Below are positions 10,919-22,030 of a stretch of DNA of 64,000 nt, in pieces. A program made the position numbers and the translations under genes. The first letter of the stretch is position 1; the number at the start of each line of letters is the position of its first letter. The DNA lies in NCBI GenBank assembly GCA_028386065.3, contig JAKUCV010005743.1, positions 19,615 through 83,614 on the forward strand, in the 5' to 3' direction. Under the pieces are notes generated by a model. That model was given only the letters and a program-made list of their open reading frames with translations, searched no databases and was not told the origin of the DNA. Source of the stretch: Turnera subulata (lineage: Eukaryota > Streptophyta > Magnoliopsida > Malpighiales > Passifloraceae).

Positions 10919-11908
10919 TCAGGAGTGCAACCAGAGGCGATCATGCAACCTCTGCTCTCCGGTACCAAACATCTCATCCACCCTTTCACCATCACGGTAG
11001 AAATGGAAAGTGGGTGTATAACGGATGTGCTGTGTAGTTTGGGGGCATTGGTCGATATCTGCATACACGAAACAAAGCTTGGGAAAGTTGTTGCTCAGCC
11101 TGCAAAATGCGGGGAGTATCTGACTACAGGCCCGACACCTGAAGAAGAAGAATAAGAAAATGAAAAGAAAGAAAAAAAAAATTGCAATCCCAATTGAATT
11201 GAGGGGTAACTAATCATCATCCCCATATAGTACACAAGCGATGTGCTTACTAATAATAATAATATCAAAACCAACACCAAGAACTAGGGGGAATGGGGAT
11301 GAAGTATGAAGCAGCAGAAGCAAACAGTTTGTTAGTTTAAAAGACAGAGATATATCTTTGGGTTTTTATTTATTTATTTTCATAGAGGCAAACCATCGAA
11401 CATCTGGTTGTTAGTTTAAAAGACAGATATATCTTTGGGTTTTTATTTATTTATTTTCATAGAGGCAAGCCATCGAACATCTGGTGTACATGACGGGCAG
11501 AGCACGTGCTCCCTCTACCAAGAACATAAAAACCTACCTTGGTTGGCTGCGGAAACATCAAAGAAACAGAGGAAACAAAGAAAGATAAATAAAATAAAAT
11601 AGGGTAGCTTTGGGGAAGAAAGAAAGAAAAATACCATGAAGCACCATAGTTGATAACTGTCTGCAAAAACCCAAAAAGAAAAAAAAAAGGCGTTATATAT
11701 ATAAAATCGAGGGCAATCGCAATCGCATAGAAAGAAAGATAGTTACTGAGGTTTTTGAGGAGGATGATTTGATATGAGTAAGGATTTGGAGGAGGTCTTG
11801 ATCGGTGGAAGCAATTTTCAAGTTGCTGTGCCGATTGCCATTCAAACCCCCCGCTGCTGCGCCTTCTACCCCTTTCTTAGCTTTCTCCTCCTCCTCCTCC
11901 ATCCCCAC
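10919..11908 (-). CDS. TRXL3-3: Thioredoxin-like 3-3 protein, 3 exons, 135 aa
   Basis: Host gene. Exons on the minus strand: 11908-11747 (codons 1-54), 11660-11635 (26 bp) and 11138-10919, total 408 bp with stop. Donors are GT (11746, 11634) and acceptors AG after pyrimidine tracts. The product is a small thioredoxin-fold protein: INYGASWCRAC places the redox pair at Cys64 and Cys67, ADID at 89-92, RYTPTF with the cis-Pro at 105, and GEQRLHDRLWLHS at the C terminus, matching plant thioredoxin-like 3-3 proteins. The active site is WCRAC, not the WCGPC of classical thioredoxins, so reduction partners may differ. No transit peptide is evident; the acidic N terminus (MGMEEEEEKAKK) suggests cytosol. 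No frameshift or stop is seen. It is the only clearly functional gene in the window. Confidence 0.93.
11329..11484 (-). repeat. 79-bp tandem duplication in intron 2
   Basis: Two near-identical units begin TTGTTAGTTTAAAAGACAG at 11329 and 11408. They lie inside intron 2 of the thioredoxin-like gene and do not touch splice sites. Confidence 0.85.
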
Positions 11909-12060
11909 CCTCCTCCTCTACTTGCTTTTACTTCCTTAATGTTCCTCAACTCGACAACTCAAATTATCTTTCCAATACAATTCTCCTTCTCCTTTGCGCT
12001 CTCTCTCTCTCTTTTCATTCTTATAAATCAACCAACATAAAAATAAATAAACATTTTTTT
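11909..12060 (-). promoter_or_regulatory. Probable 5' UTR and proximal promoter of TRXL3-3
   Basis: Directly upstream of the minus-strand start. It contains a GA-rich tract (CT-rich on plus, 11995-12015), common in plant 5' leaders. No clear TATA box was identified. Confidence 0.4.
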
Positions 12061-12343
12061 TTTCCCTTCGGTTTACCCGAAGCTCTTCCTCGCCTATGTA
12101 TTAATTAATGACTTATATATAATGCACACAAATTTTTTTTCATAATATGGACAAAATAATTAATTATTTAGAATTAATTTTTGTATTAGAATAGGAATTT
12201 ATAAATCAATTATTTTTTAATAATATTTAGTAATCATTTGATATTTTAAATTATATAATTTTTATTATTAAATTATAATATTAATGCAGGGATTATTAAG
12301 TTATATTATTATTTTTTTCTCAGTCACTGTTATGTTCCTAGTT
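12061..12343. repeat. AT-rich spacer, unit 1 of a ~500-bp tandem repeat
   Basis: From about 12167 the sequence (AGAATTAATTTTTGTATTAG, then GGAATTTATAAATCAATTAT) recurs at about 16463 and 33979. When the inserted elements are subtracted, the spacing is about 495-501 bp. Confidence 0.6.
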
Positions 12344-12348
12344 TTCGT

Positions 12349-15300
12349 TGTAACAGCCCGGGTAAAATTTTTGATTTTTACCGGGACTGTAGAAATTGTT
12401 TCACCGTAATTTACTGTTGAATTAATCTCGGGTAATTAATTCGAGGTAAATCGGTTGTCATTTTTCGAAACCGAGAGTTTTCCCGCGCTCGGGAGTATCT
12501 TCTTGACTAACCGAGCCTCGGTTTTCAGTTCCGAGACTTGGACGACGTTCAGGGGAATTAATCGGATTTTCCGAGCCCAAGTCATATTTTTGGACTCGGG
12601 ACGGGATTTGTCGGAAAGACGGGATTCCGACGCGAGAATCCGGACCGGCCGAATGTGGTTGCCGAGCCACTCTTCTTCCTTCTTTTTCCTTCCTCTTCCT
12701 CTTTCCCGGCAACATTTCTTCTCTCTCCCGGTTTTTCCCCGGCCACGTGGGCCCCACCTTTCTTCTCTCTTTTCTTTCTTTCCTTCCTTTTCTCCTTTCT
12801 TTTCTTTTCTTCTCCACTTTTCTTTTTTTCCAGCCGCCTCACCCGTGACCTCCTCCCCACTTGCTTTTCTTTTTCTTTTCTTCTCCATTTCTTTTTCTCC
12901 TTCCGCCGGCCCCTCCCCCATCCCTTCCTCACTTTCTTTCTTTGTCTTCTTCCCCTCACATCTCCCTCTCCCTCAATTATTTCTCCCCTTCCCTTGCTTT
13001 CTTCCTCTTCCCCTCACCACAAAACGCCGCCACCACGCCTGATGCCTTTCCTCCTCACACCCATCTCCTTTTCTCCTCCCTGTCCTCTCCTCCCTTCGCC
13101 GCCGTTGCCACCACCTAGTCGAGCCGAGCTGTTGCCGCCCTCTTCTCCTACCCCTCCTCTCCAAACCGCCGCCTTCATCTCTCGGCCGTGCAGACAGACG
13201 AAGCCACCGCCGGAGCCGCGACCACCAGCGAGGCCAGGGAAGCGCCGTCGCCTTCCTCCGCTGCAATTCGCCGCCGGGTCTTCATCACACCTCTTCCTCT
13301 CCTCGATTCCTATCACGCCGCCTCCGATCTGCCTCGGCCGCCGCTGCAATAGAGCACCGCCGTTCCCTCTTTTCGCTTTCACCCCAGTCACGACCGTCGC
13401 CGTCCCCATGGCAGTGTGGGTAAGGCGCAACACTGATTCTTTTCCTCTTCCTGTTTTTCTTTTCTTCTCTTAATCCGATCTCTGCCGGATTGCTAATCGG
13501 GTTTGTGTTTGCTATTGTTGGTGGTGATGGCGTTTGATGGTTGTGTTGGTTGCTGTAACCTATGTTGTTGGATTTCCCTTTAGGATGGTGTTTGTGGAGG
13601 TGCTGGCAGTGGATATGATGGAGTGAGTTGGGTGTTTTGGATGAAGACGAACAGTGGCTGAGGGCTGATTGGGCTGCCGTGAACAGTAAACAGTGTGCCT
13701 AGGAAGTGTTGGGTTTCTTTGAACAGTGCTGGCCGGAATCCGGCGAGTCCCGGGAATTTTCCGGCGAGACCCGGGCAACTCCGGCGTGAACAGTGCGTTC
13801 TTCAACAAATGGGACTCGATGGACGGGTTGTTTTGGTAACTCCTCGGACTCACCTTTACCATGGGCTCGGGTTTGGGCTCGGTGCACAAATGGGCTCGGA
13901 AACGGGCCGATGTGCGGAGGCCCATGTTCTCGGGACGGATACATTCTAACGGACTAAGAACGTTAATGAACCCGGACTTTTAATTGTTTTAATTAAAATA
14001 AAGATTTAATTTAATTAATCAAATACTAACCTTTAATTCCATTTATATTTTGTAATTTGATGTTTAATTTTATTGTTGGTTATTAAAAAGGCTTAAAGTA
14101 TTTAAATTCCGGTTTATTTAATTTAAACTTGGACTGTTAATAATTAAAAGTTCAATTACACCTATTTACTTGATTTAGTTGTCAAATGTAAGCCTAAAAT
14201 ATAAATATGATTATTGATGAATTATAAACACATACATAAATGACTATATATATATATCCTACTGAATTTATGTTTAGCTAAATAATGAAGTTACAACTTT
14301 AATTAATACATAAATATATATATGGTAAAGTGGGGATTATCTACTACATAAGTATAAATATGGTTACACTAGATATACATGTAATCTAGTATCGATTTAT
14401 GTATAAATATACGTATATATATACATGTATTTAATATGCTATATTTTTCCTTATCGACAAAGAACTAAAGGGCCGGGATATCGACTTGAACGTTTAGATT
14501 TAGTTTTAATTTAAAATTAAGTATAATTAGAATATCGATAAGAAACTCGGTTTCGGTTTTTAATTTGAAATTAAGTATAAACGGTGTAATGAATAAAGAG
14601 GTTAATTTCATAATAAAGAAATTGGATATAAGGCAAGCCGTATAACGATTTCTAAACCGGTATCATGCATAATCATTTTATTGTGCATTATAAGTGATTA
14701 TTGTATTCCTATATGTACATATAGGGTATCGGGATTTGACTGGATAGCAGTTTCAGAGACATACCAGGTGAGGATAGATAAACCTTGATATGTGCCCGTA
14801 ATGCTGTGTGTGTTTCTTTGTTTGCGTATTTTGCTGCTAGATTGTTCTGTTGGAATAATTATTGACTGTTACCTGATTGCTGTGGAATTATCGATGCGGT
14901 TGTTGGATTGTGATAGACTTGTGTACAATGTGTTGAGAATATTGATGAACTGGTCAATGTGTTTAGTTGTGTGTTTTGTTGTTTGAATTAACTACTGAGA
15001 GTGGCATTGTTGGATATTTGACTGTTATGGTTATTGTTGTTGCTGTTGTTGGATTGTGCTATTGGTCTTGTGGATATTGTGATGAACTGTTAATAGTAAA
15101 TAATTGGTGTTACATGTATTGTTGATGGATATTTGGTAATATGGAATTGTGTTGGCTACTTGGCTGCTACGGTTATTGTTGCTGTTGTTGCTATGATGTT
15201 GATTTGCTTGATTGAACCGCTGTATGACTGTTATTGGTTAATTGGATACTGTGTTGTGAATGATGTTGGACTGTGAGTAATTGATGTTATGAAACTGTTG

Positions 15301-16144
15301 ATGGAATGGTCTGCTGTATAACTTGTGCTAATAGGAAGTTGGAAAAATTGCTTGACTGTTATGGATATTGTGATTGATGTCGGTAGATAGTGATGTGATT
15401 GGATAATTGGAATAAACTAGTGACTGAGGATAATTGGGAAATGGAAATTGGGAATTGGAATTGGAATTGATATGAGATGATGATGATATATGTGGGAAGT
15501 AGTGGTACGACCCGATGGTTTGAAAATTAATTCTGTGATGCTATGGTCGGATACTTGGTAAGGATACTTGATTTGATTGGCATGTTGATGCATGTGGTTG
15601 GGGTATACCAAATACCCAGTGGCTCGGATATGCCAAATATCCGCGGTGGCTCGGATATGCCGAATATCCGCAGTGGCTCAGATATGCCGAATATCTGGTT
15701 AGTATGATGTTGTCTGAGGTTGGGGTATACCGAATACCCAGTGGCTCGGATATGCCGAATATCCGCAGTGGCTCAGATATGCCGAATATCTGGTTGGTAT
15801 GATGTTGTCTGAGGTTGGGGTATACCGAATACCCAGTGGCTCGGATATGCCGAATATCCGCGGTGGCTCGGATATGCCGAATATCCGCGGTGGCTCGGAT
15901 NTACAGTGTTAGTGAGTTTAAGACTTCCGCTGTGCATATTGTTATTGTTGTTGGGCCATTGGGCCAGTTTCATTATTGTTGATGTTATCGATGTTGGGCC
16001 GTAGGGCCATACTGTTGTTTATTATTTTGGGCCGTTGGGCCGAGTTTGGGTTGTCCACACTGTATGCTTGGGCTTGTTGGGCTGGGTTGTCACAGTTCCG
16101 ACTTGTGTTTACTGTGTACGGTAAATACGGGTCGGGGCGTTTCA
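12349..16144 (+). mobile_element. Solo LTR (3796 bp) of a Ty3/gypsy element
   Basis: It begins TGTAACAGCCCGGGTAAAAT and ends GGGTCGGGGCGTTTCA, with perfect 5-bp target duplications TTCGT at 12344-12348 and 16145-16149 and no internal region. Both ends resemble the Gyp-C LTR, so it is probably a related family reduced by LTR-LTR recombination. Inside: a pyrimidine-rich tract (12655-13020), a GCC-rich block to about 13400, a CCGGAATCCGGCGAG module (13733), an AT-rich part, and a hairpin array (15601-15902). One unresolved base (N) is at 15901. Long open frames in the pyrimidine tract are not genes. Confidence 0.92.
15601..15902. repeat. Hairpin array in solo LTR, three arm types
   Basis: Ten 17-19 nt inverted repeats share the 5-nt loop (G/A)CC(G/A)A. 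Arms are GGGTAT/ATACCC (15601, 15723, 15818), CGGATAT/ATATCCG (15625, 15652, 15747, 15842, 15869) and CAGATAT/ATATCTG (15679, 15774). GTGGCTC-like linkers separate many of them. A partial unit is cut by the N at 15901. Confidence 0.88.
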
Positions 16145-16697
16145 TTCGTTATCAATTCAACTATTCTTTGATTTGTGTTCACCATAGTTCTTATTAATAA
16201 TAAATTGCAAACACATCTCCCACGAGAACTTGTGAATTTTCTTCTCTATGATTATTCTTTCTGATAAAAGTTATTCTAGTTCATAGTTTTCGCTCACTCT
16301 TCAATTTTTCTTCTTCATAATTTTATTATTTTTCAGTAATTATTATTCTTCTTAATTCCTGGTAGTTGTTGAAAAAATATAAATAAAGGTCCATATATCA
16401 ATCATTTTCTTGAAAAAGCATATAAAATGTAGAAATTTTTTTTCAATATAGATAATGAAATTGTTTAGAATTAGTTCATGTAATATAATAAGAATTTATA
16501 AATTGATTATTGTCAATCATATTTTTTAATCCTTTGATATTCTAAATTATATAGCTTTAGTTATTAATATATTAATTAAAAGTATTATTGAATTATGTTA
16601 TTATTTTTCATAGACGTGGTTGTTGTTGTTGTTGGAAGTTTTTGTTGATTATTCGACTATTCTTCGATTTTTTTTCATAATTTTTGTTGATAATAAA
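16145..16697. repeat. AT-rich host spacer, units 1-2 of the ~500-bp tandem repeat
   Basis: No gene. The block TAGAATTAGTTCATGTAATA (about 16462) is homologous to 12167 and 33979. CTTCTCTATGATTATTC (16243) recurs near 34111. Gyp-B interrupts it at 16697 with target duplication ATAAA. Confidence 0.6.
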
Positions 16698-17669
16698 TGA
16701 TGCAAATAAGGAACCTTCTAGCACCATTGGAGAGGAAGATGGCGCCTTGGTGCTTCCTCAAGGTCCAATTACACGAGCAAGATCAAAGATGCTCAAGAAT
16801 CAGCTCTTAATTCGCATTCAAGCATTCATGAACAAAGAGCTGCAAGAAGACATCCTGATCAAGCTTGGAGAGAAGCTAAAACAAAAGCCCGTTTATTTGT
16901 TGTCAATTATGGAGTAATTGACTCAAGAGCACTAGTGGGCCCAGTCGACATCAGCCTATAGCTTGTGGGCCATGTCGACATATCATTAGGGTTTTATTTA
17001 GGGTTGCCGAAATTTTATAATTAATCTGTTTTAATTATTTCGGCTTGGACTTTATTTTTATTATTACGTTTGGGTCAAGTCCATTATTAATTAGCTGATT
17101 AATGTGGACTTTGGTTATTTGAGTTATTAATGTAAGGGTTTTAATTAGTGTCTAAGTTATGTGGGCTCAATTAAAAACCTAGTCCATTAGAATTAGGGTT
17201 TCAGCACCTAAACCTAGCAGCTAGGGTTTGGACTACCTAGGGTTAGAAAACTAGTATAAACATGATATTTTTATGTTTTTGGGGGGAGTTTTGACAATTT
17301 ATGAAAAGAAAGTTTTTCTTTGAGAATTCTTCTATTTGAGTGATTCAAACAATTCCTTTGAGTACTGATGCTCTAGGAACCCAGGAGTGCTGATTCTCTT
17401 GGTTTATTCTAAGGATTTAGATTTACTTATCAAATTACAATTCTGTGGCGTGCTTCTAACTTCCTGGTTGCTAATTTCTGTTTCTCTTGCTGATTAGGGT
17501 TTCGATTATTGGCGCCATCTTTGTGCTTTTGAAGTTTCTTGTTTCTTTCATTCCGATTTGGGAGGAATAAGGAGTGGAGAATAGCATCAGTTTGATTGAG
17601 ATTGAAGGTCGGGACCACAATCAGATCTGTGGAGATTCTAGTGCTGATTCTAGGGTTTCTGCCGTATCA
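16698..17669 (+). repeat. Gyp-B 5' LTR
   Basis: 972 bp, TGATG...ATCA. It starts with the last ~70 codons of the pol frame ([31 protein letters not shown]) and has a TATAAA at 17255-17260. Confidence 0.92.
17255..17260 (+). promoter_or_regulatory. TATA box of Gyp-B 5' LTR
   Basis: TATAAA in CTAGTATAAACATG. The same position in the 3' LTR reads TATAAAT (33291-33297) and in the Gyp-D LTR TATAAAT on the minus strand (45309-45315). Confidence 0.55.
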
Positions 17670-17674
17670 TCTTT

Positions 17675-17686
17675 TGGTAGCAGAGC
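17675..17686 (+). other. Gyp-B primer-binding site
   Basis: TGGTAGCAGAGC lies five bases after the LTR end. It differs by one base from the canonical plant initiator-Met PBS TGGTATCAGAGC and by one base from the form used by the other families in this window. Confidence 0.75.
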
Positions 17687-18521
17687 TTGAGGTTTTCAAT
17701 CAATCATATCCCTTTGTTTTATTTTTGTTCTTTTTGTTTTCATTCAATTTGTGGTCTGTTCTTGTTGTTTTTCAGTTTTCTGTTCGTTTGCTACAGTAAA
17801 CCCTAGTCGACGTTAATGTTCACTATATAAAAAAAAAAGTTGAATTTTATTATTCTGAGATTGTCGATAGTAATATAAAAAAAAAGAGAGAGAAAGCCAA
17901 GCAAAACTCAAGGCTAGTCGATTTGAGCAGAATTAGGGTTTCTAGAATTGTTGTTCTTGCTGATTGGAATTGCAATTTTGGGAATTTTGTTGCAGGAGCT
18001 GAACTGGGCCGAATTGATATTGGTCAATTATTGTTGAATTGGCTGAGTTTAAATTGATTGAAAAGTTGATTGGAGTTGTTGTTTCTGTTGTCGATTTCAA
18101 TTGTAGGGAAGGAGTACTGAATTTTTCTACAATTTGTTTTCTTTCCGTTATTTGGTATCGATTATGCTTTTTATTTGTTGTTGGGTGATTATTGTTTCAG
18201 AATTGCTCAACTTGATTTAAAAATCAATCACATACAATTTCTTGTTTTGTATGTGATCATTCTTTTCTTCTTGGAGTCTTTTTGCTTCTAGAATTGTTAG
18301 CCTTTCTTTTATGCAAATTAGGGATTCTTTGTTTTCTTTAGAGCATTGTTACTGATTTTGTTTGTTTGGTTTGTTTATCTAGATCCTGACCTATAAACTG
18401 AAGTTGAATAAGGAGAGGTAAAAGGCTGAGTGATTACATCAATTGCCAAAGAGAATATACAATAGGGCTAAAGCACATGAGGATTTGTTTCTACTAACAA
18501 GTTTTTGCAGGTTTGAGCATC
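17687..18521 (+). other. Gyp-B untranslated leader
   Basis: About 830 bp, T-rich, without coding potential. A TTTTTGCAGG just before the gag start (about 18505) looks like a splice acceptor, but no partner donor can be assigned. Confidence 0.5.
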
Positions 18522-19663
18522 ATGTCGAACAATGGCAATGGAGGTGATCAAGCCGATGTTGCTGCCCTAATTCGGCAGTCCTTTGAGCAGATGCAGGTTC
18601 AATTCAGAGATTTGAGTACTAGGCTTGAGAGGTAAGAGAGAGCAATACAAGAGCTTTCTAACAACAATGGGGAGCCTAGAGGTGGTAGAGCTAATACTCG
18701 CGGCAATGGAGAAGAGGAGGAAGAGGCAGAAGAACGAGTTGAAGATAACATGAGGGCACCTAGAGGCCGCGGCAATGGAGGAAGAGGAGAAGGAGTTGGC
18801 GGGTTCAGACCTAGGTTGGACCGGTAATACATCGACCGGGAAGGGGGTGCATTGCGCCTAGATAATGATGTCAATAGCATCAAGATGAAGCTTCCTACTT
18901 TCCATGAAATCGGAGACCCTGAAGTATTCATAGATTGGGTACATGACATGGAGGCTATCTTTGATTGCCATCGTTACACTGAGGAGAAGAAGGTTAAACT
19001 TGCTGTGGTGGAATTTAAGGATTATGCTAGATCATGGTGGAAGAAAACTCTTGCTAGAGTATGGTGATCCTGAGATAGAGACGTGGGATGAGCTGAAAAG
19101 GATAATGAAGAAGAGATTTGTGCCTGTGACACATCAAAGGGAGCTGATGCACAAGTTCCAATCGATGAAACAAGGCAGCAAGTCGGTAGAAGAGTACTGG
19201 ATTGCACTAGAGATGGCAATGAATCAAGCTGGTGTTGTTGAGGAGGAACAAGCTACTATGTCTCGGTTTTGTTATGGTTTAAATACTGATATTGCTCAAG
19301 TTCTTGAGTTGTAGCGATATGATGACTTGGAGGATATGGTTGCACTAGCCGCTAAGATTGAGAAGCAACATAAGGTGAACAAGGGAGGGAAGTCATCCCA
19401 TTACACCAGTTGGAGTGCCAGTGCTAAGTACACCAAGCATGAGGTGGGCTACCTATGGAACACCCAAGGCGACACCATGGAAAGGAAAAGAGGAGTCAAA
19501 ATCTGCTCCAACTAAAGAAACCATTGCGCCTACAGGGAAGCATAGGGATGTTAAGTGTTTCAGATGCTTTGGGAAGGGACATTATGTTGCTTAGTGTCCA
19601 AAAAAGAAGGATATGATGGTTAAGGAGAATGGCGAAATCTATTCTGAAGATGATGAAGAAGTC
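18522..19663 (+). pseudogene. Gyp-B gag, broken
   Basis: ATG at 18522 (MSNNGNGGDQADVAALIRQ). An RGG-rich linker is followed by the gag core (IKMKLPTFHEIGDPEVF, then FVPVTHQRELMHKFQSMKQG) and a CCHC knuckle CFRCFGKGHYVA*C near 19558. Stops: TAA at about 18634, TAA at about 18826, a frameshift near 19055, TAG at 19314 and a stop inside the knuckle at about 19592. The Gyp-A insertion at 19664 separates it from pol. Confidence 0.88.
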
Positions 19664-19962
19664 TGTAACGCCCCGAATTTTCATAATTTGATTTTTCGGT
19701 GTTTTTGAATTTTTATTCCGATTTTACCCCTGAGGTATTTTCGAGTTTTAGTCGAGGAAATAAATTATCATGCCTTGGAAATGTCAATTCTGAGTTGGTA
19801 TTGTTCCTGGTTCGGGTCCCGTTGAAAACGGAATGTGTTTCGGGGTGAAACACGGGTCTTGATGAGGCCTCAATCGAAACTACGTCGTTTTGGTGCTATT
19901 TAAAAAAAAAAAAAAACCCCAACTGCACACGCGTTGACTGAAGTGGGTTGACCGCGCCTCAG

Positions 19963-19984
19963 CCCGAAACGACGTCGTTTCGGG
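19963..19984. promoter_or_regulatory. 22-bp palindrome around GACGTC in Gyp-A LTR
   Basis: GAAACGACGTCGTTTC is the core of a perfect 22-bp palindrome, flanked by CC and GG. The identical palindrome is at 27812-27833 in the 3' LTR. The ACGTC core resembles plant bZIP (TGA-type) sites; function is inferred. Confidence 0.6.
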
Positions 19985-21994
19985 GCTGAGCCGGCCAACC
20001 CTAAAAGCCTCTTCCCCCTTTTCTCTTCTTTCTCACTTTTCTTTTCTTTTCTTCCTTCTTCTTTCTTTCTCCCCGACGGTGCCCCTTCTTCCTTCTCCTC
20101 TCACTTTCTCCCTCACTCTCTCTCTCTCTTTTCCTTCTTCTCGGCCTCGTTTAGCCTTCCCTTTCCTCTGCCACGCCGCCACCACCGTTTCCCTCTGCCT
20201 TTTTTTTTTCCTCGAGCGGTCGCACGCCCAGGCGAGGGAGACACCACCGTCGCCTTCTGCTCCGAGTTCGTGGTGACGGGTTTCGCCTGGGATTCTTGAG
20301 GTCGAACTCGACCTTGCCGCCACTGTGACAAGAAGGTGAGCTTTCGTCCCTGTTCTCCTTCCTCTTTTTGTTTTCTTTCTCTTCGACCCGTGATGACCGT
20401 CGTGTTAATTGGTTTTCTGTTTTTGTTGTGGGTTGTGGTTGGCGACGGGTTGTGGTCGGGGTCGTTGTTGTTGGGTTCGGTGTGGTGGTCGGGTGTGTGC
20501 GGTGTTGACGGCGACTGTGGGTGTTGGCTGTTGCACGTGTTGGTGTCGTCGGTTGAAAGTTGCTGCGGGGTGTGTGGGTGTTATCGGGCTCGGATTCGAA
20601 CCTGATACTCGGCGAGGGTGTGTGGTTGCGGTTGTTTGTGTGGTTGTTGGCAGGGAAAAGTGGTGTTGACGAGTTGGGCACTCGTTCTTCAGGTAAGATC
20701 CAGCCCCAAAATTCTTCCTTTATGGTACGTTTGGTGTTTATATTTGATAGGATGGTAGATTGATTGTTGTTGTTGCCTTAGTTGGGCTTGCAGAATCTTT
20801 GGGGTGTTGTTGGGCGTTTTTCCGGCGAGGCTGTGATCGGATTCCGGCGAGTCGAGGATTTTCCGGCGAGGCTCGGGAATTTTTCGGCGAAGGTTCGGGT
20901 TTTGACTCCGGCATTATACTTGATGTATAATTTGTGTAATTCATGGCATGTACTCATTTAATTTGGATTGGGTTTTGTAATTTTGATAAGGTATATAGTA
21001 GTAAATCGAGTACGGGAATTTGTGTGGAATATAACCGGGAACTTACCGACACGGGTAGAACCTTAGGCCGGGAATCTTTGGACATCGAATTTACTTTGGA
21101 CTTAAGTAACGGGCTTTGAGCCCAATCCTATGCTTGGGTTAAAAAGGACTTAAGGAAGTGGGCTTTAGGCTCGGAAATTGTAATTGGGCTTAGATTGGAC
21201 TTTAGGCCGGGAATTCATAAACGACATAATGAGTGGGCCATAGGCTCGGGAACTACTCTAGGACTTAGTTGGGCTTAAGCCCGGTGAACCTTAGGTCCCG
21301 TTACTCGGAGTTTTGGTGAGAGAGCTTTAAGTCGGGTTTAGACCCGGGAATTTCATATTGGCTAACTAGGGACGGGTTTTAACTCAGTTGAGCATAATAG
21401 TTACATGCATGCACGTCTTTATTGTTTATCTTTGTAATTTGTTGTGTGTGCCGGTAATCAGGCACGGGTAATACCTCGGGAGCTGGAGGATCGATTTTGG
21501 GAAAAGCTCCACAGGACAATCGTCGTTGAGGTGACTTTATATGTCTTGTTATGTTTGTATGCATGAGCTCATTGGAATGGTTTGTTTGAGTTGCATGCTT
21601 GTTTGCTAACATGCTGTAATCTGTATTGTGTGCCTAAGTGTACTTTTTGCTTATGAGCTGGATGATTGGACTAGTTATGGATTATAACATGTGGTGTGAT
21701 TCTGGGTGTTTGGTGTGATGTGTTGTGGGTCGGAGACCCGGTTATTTGATTGAGCTGTTTTATCACACAACCCTGTTAAATCACAATTCCTTGGCACACA
21801 TGAACTCATAATTTATGAATAAGAATAATATACAGTAGAAGTTAGGCTACTGTGTGCTGATGACCGGTTGTTTCGAGCGGGAAGTGATACCCCTCGGGTT
21901 TGCTTGCGGATTAGCAAGTGTTATGAGGATTTGCATATGGGTCTGTGATGACCGGTTTCTACCTCCCTCCTTCTACCTCCCCCTTTCTACCTCC

Positions 21995-21995
<1 letters not shown>

Positions 21996-22028
<33 letters not shown>
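21996..22028 (+). repeat. (CT)n microsatellite in Gyp-A LTR
   Basis: Preceded by three TCTACCTCCC-type units (21958-21995). The copy in the 3' LTR (about 29846-29880) is longer by about two dinucleotides. Confidence 0.85.

Positions 22029-22030
<2 letters not shown>

Noticed and set aside
10925..11155. 76-codon plus-strand frame
   Set aside because: Antisense shadow of thioredoxin-like exon 3, which has the conserved residues and splice sites.
11457..11666. 69-codon minus frame with an apparent AG acceptor (MFDGLPL end)
   Set aside because: It overlaps exon 2 and intron 2 of the thioredoxin-like gene; skipping it gives the conserved WCRAC protein, using it does not.
12655..13473. 272-codon plus frame, Pro/Ser/Phe-rich, and overlapping antisense Lys/Glu/Arg-rich frames
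   Set aside because: They lie in the pyrimidine-rich tract of the solo LTR; low-complexity CT sequence lacks stops by composition. Similar frames appear in the Gyp-A and Gyp-C LTRs.
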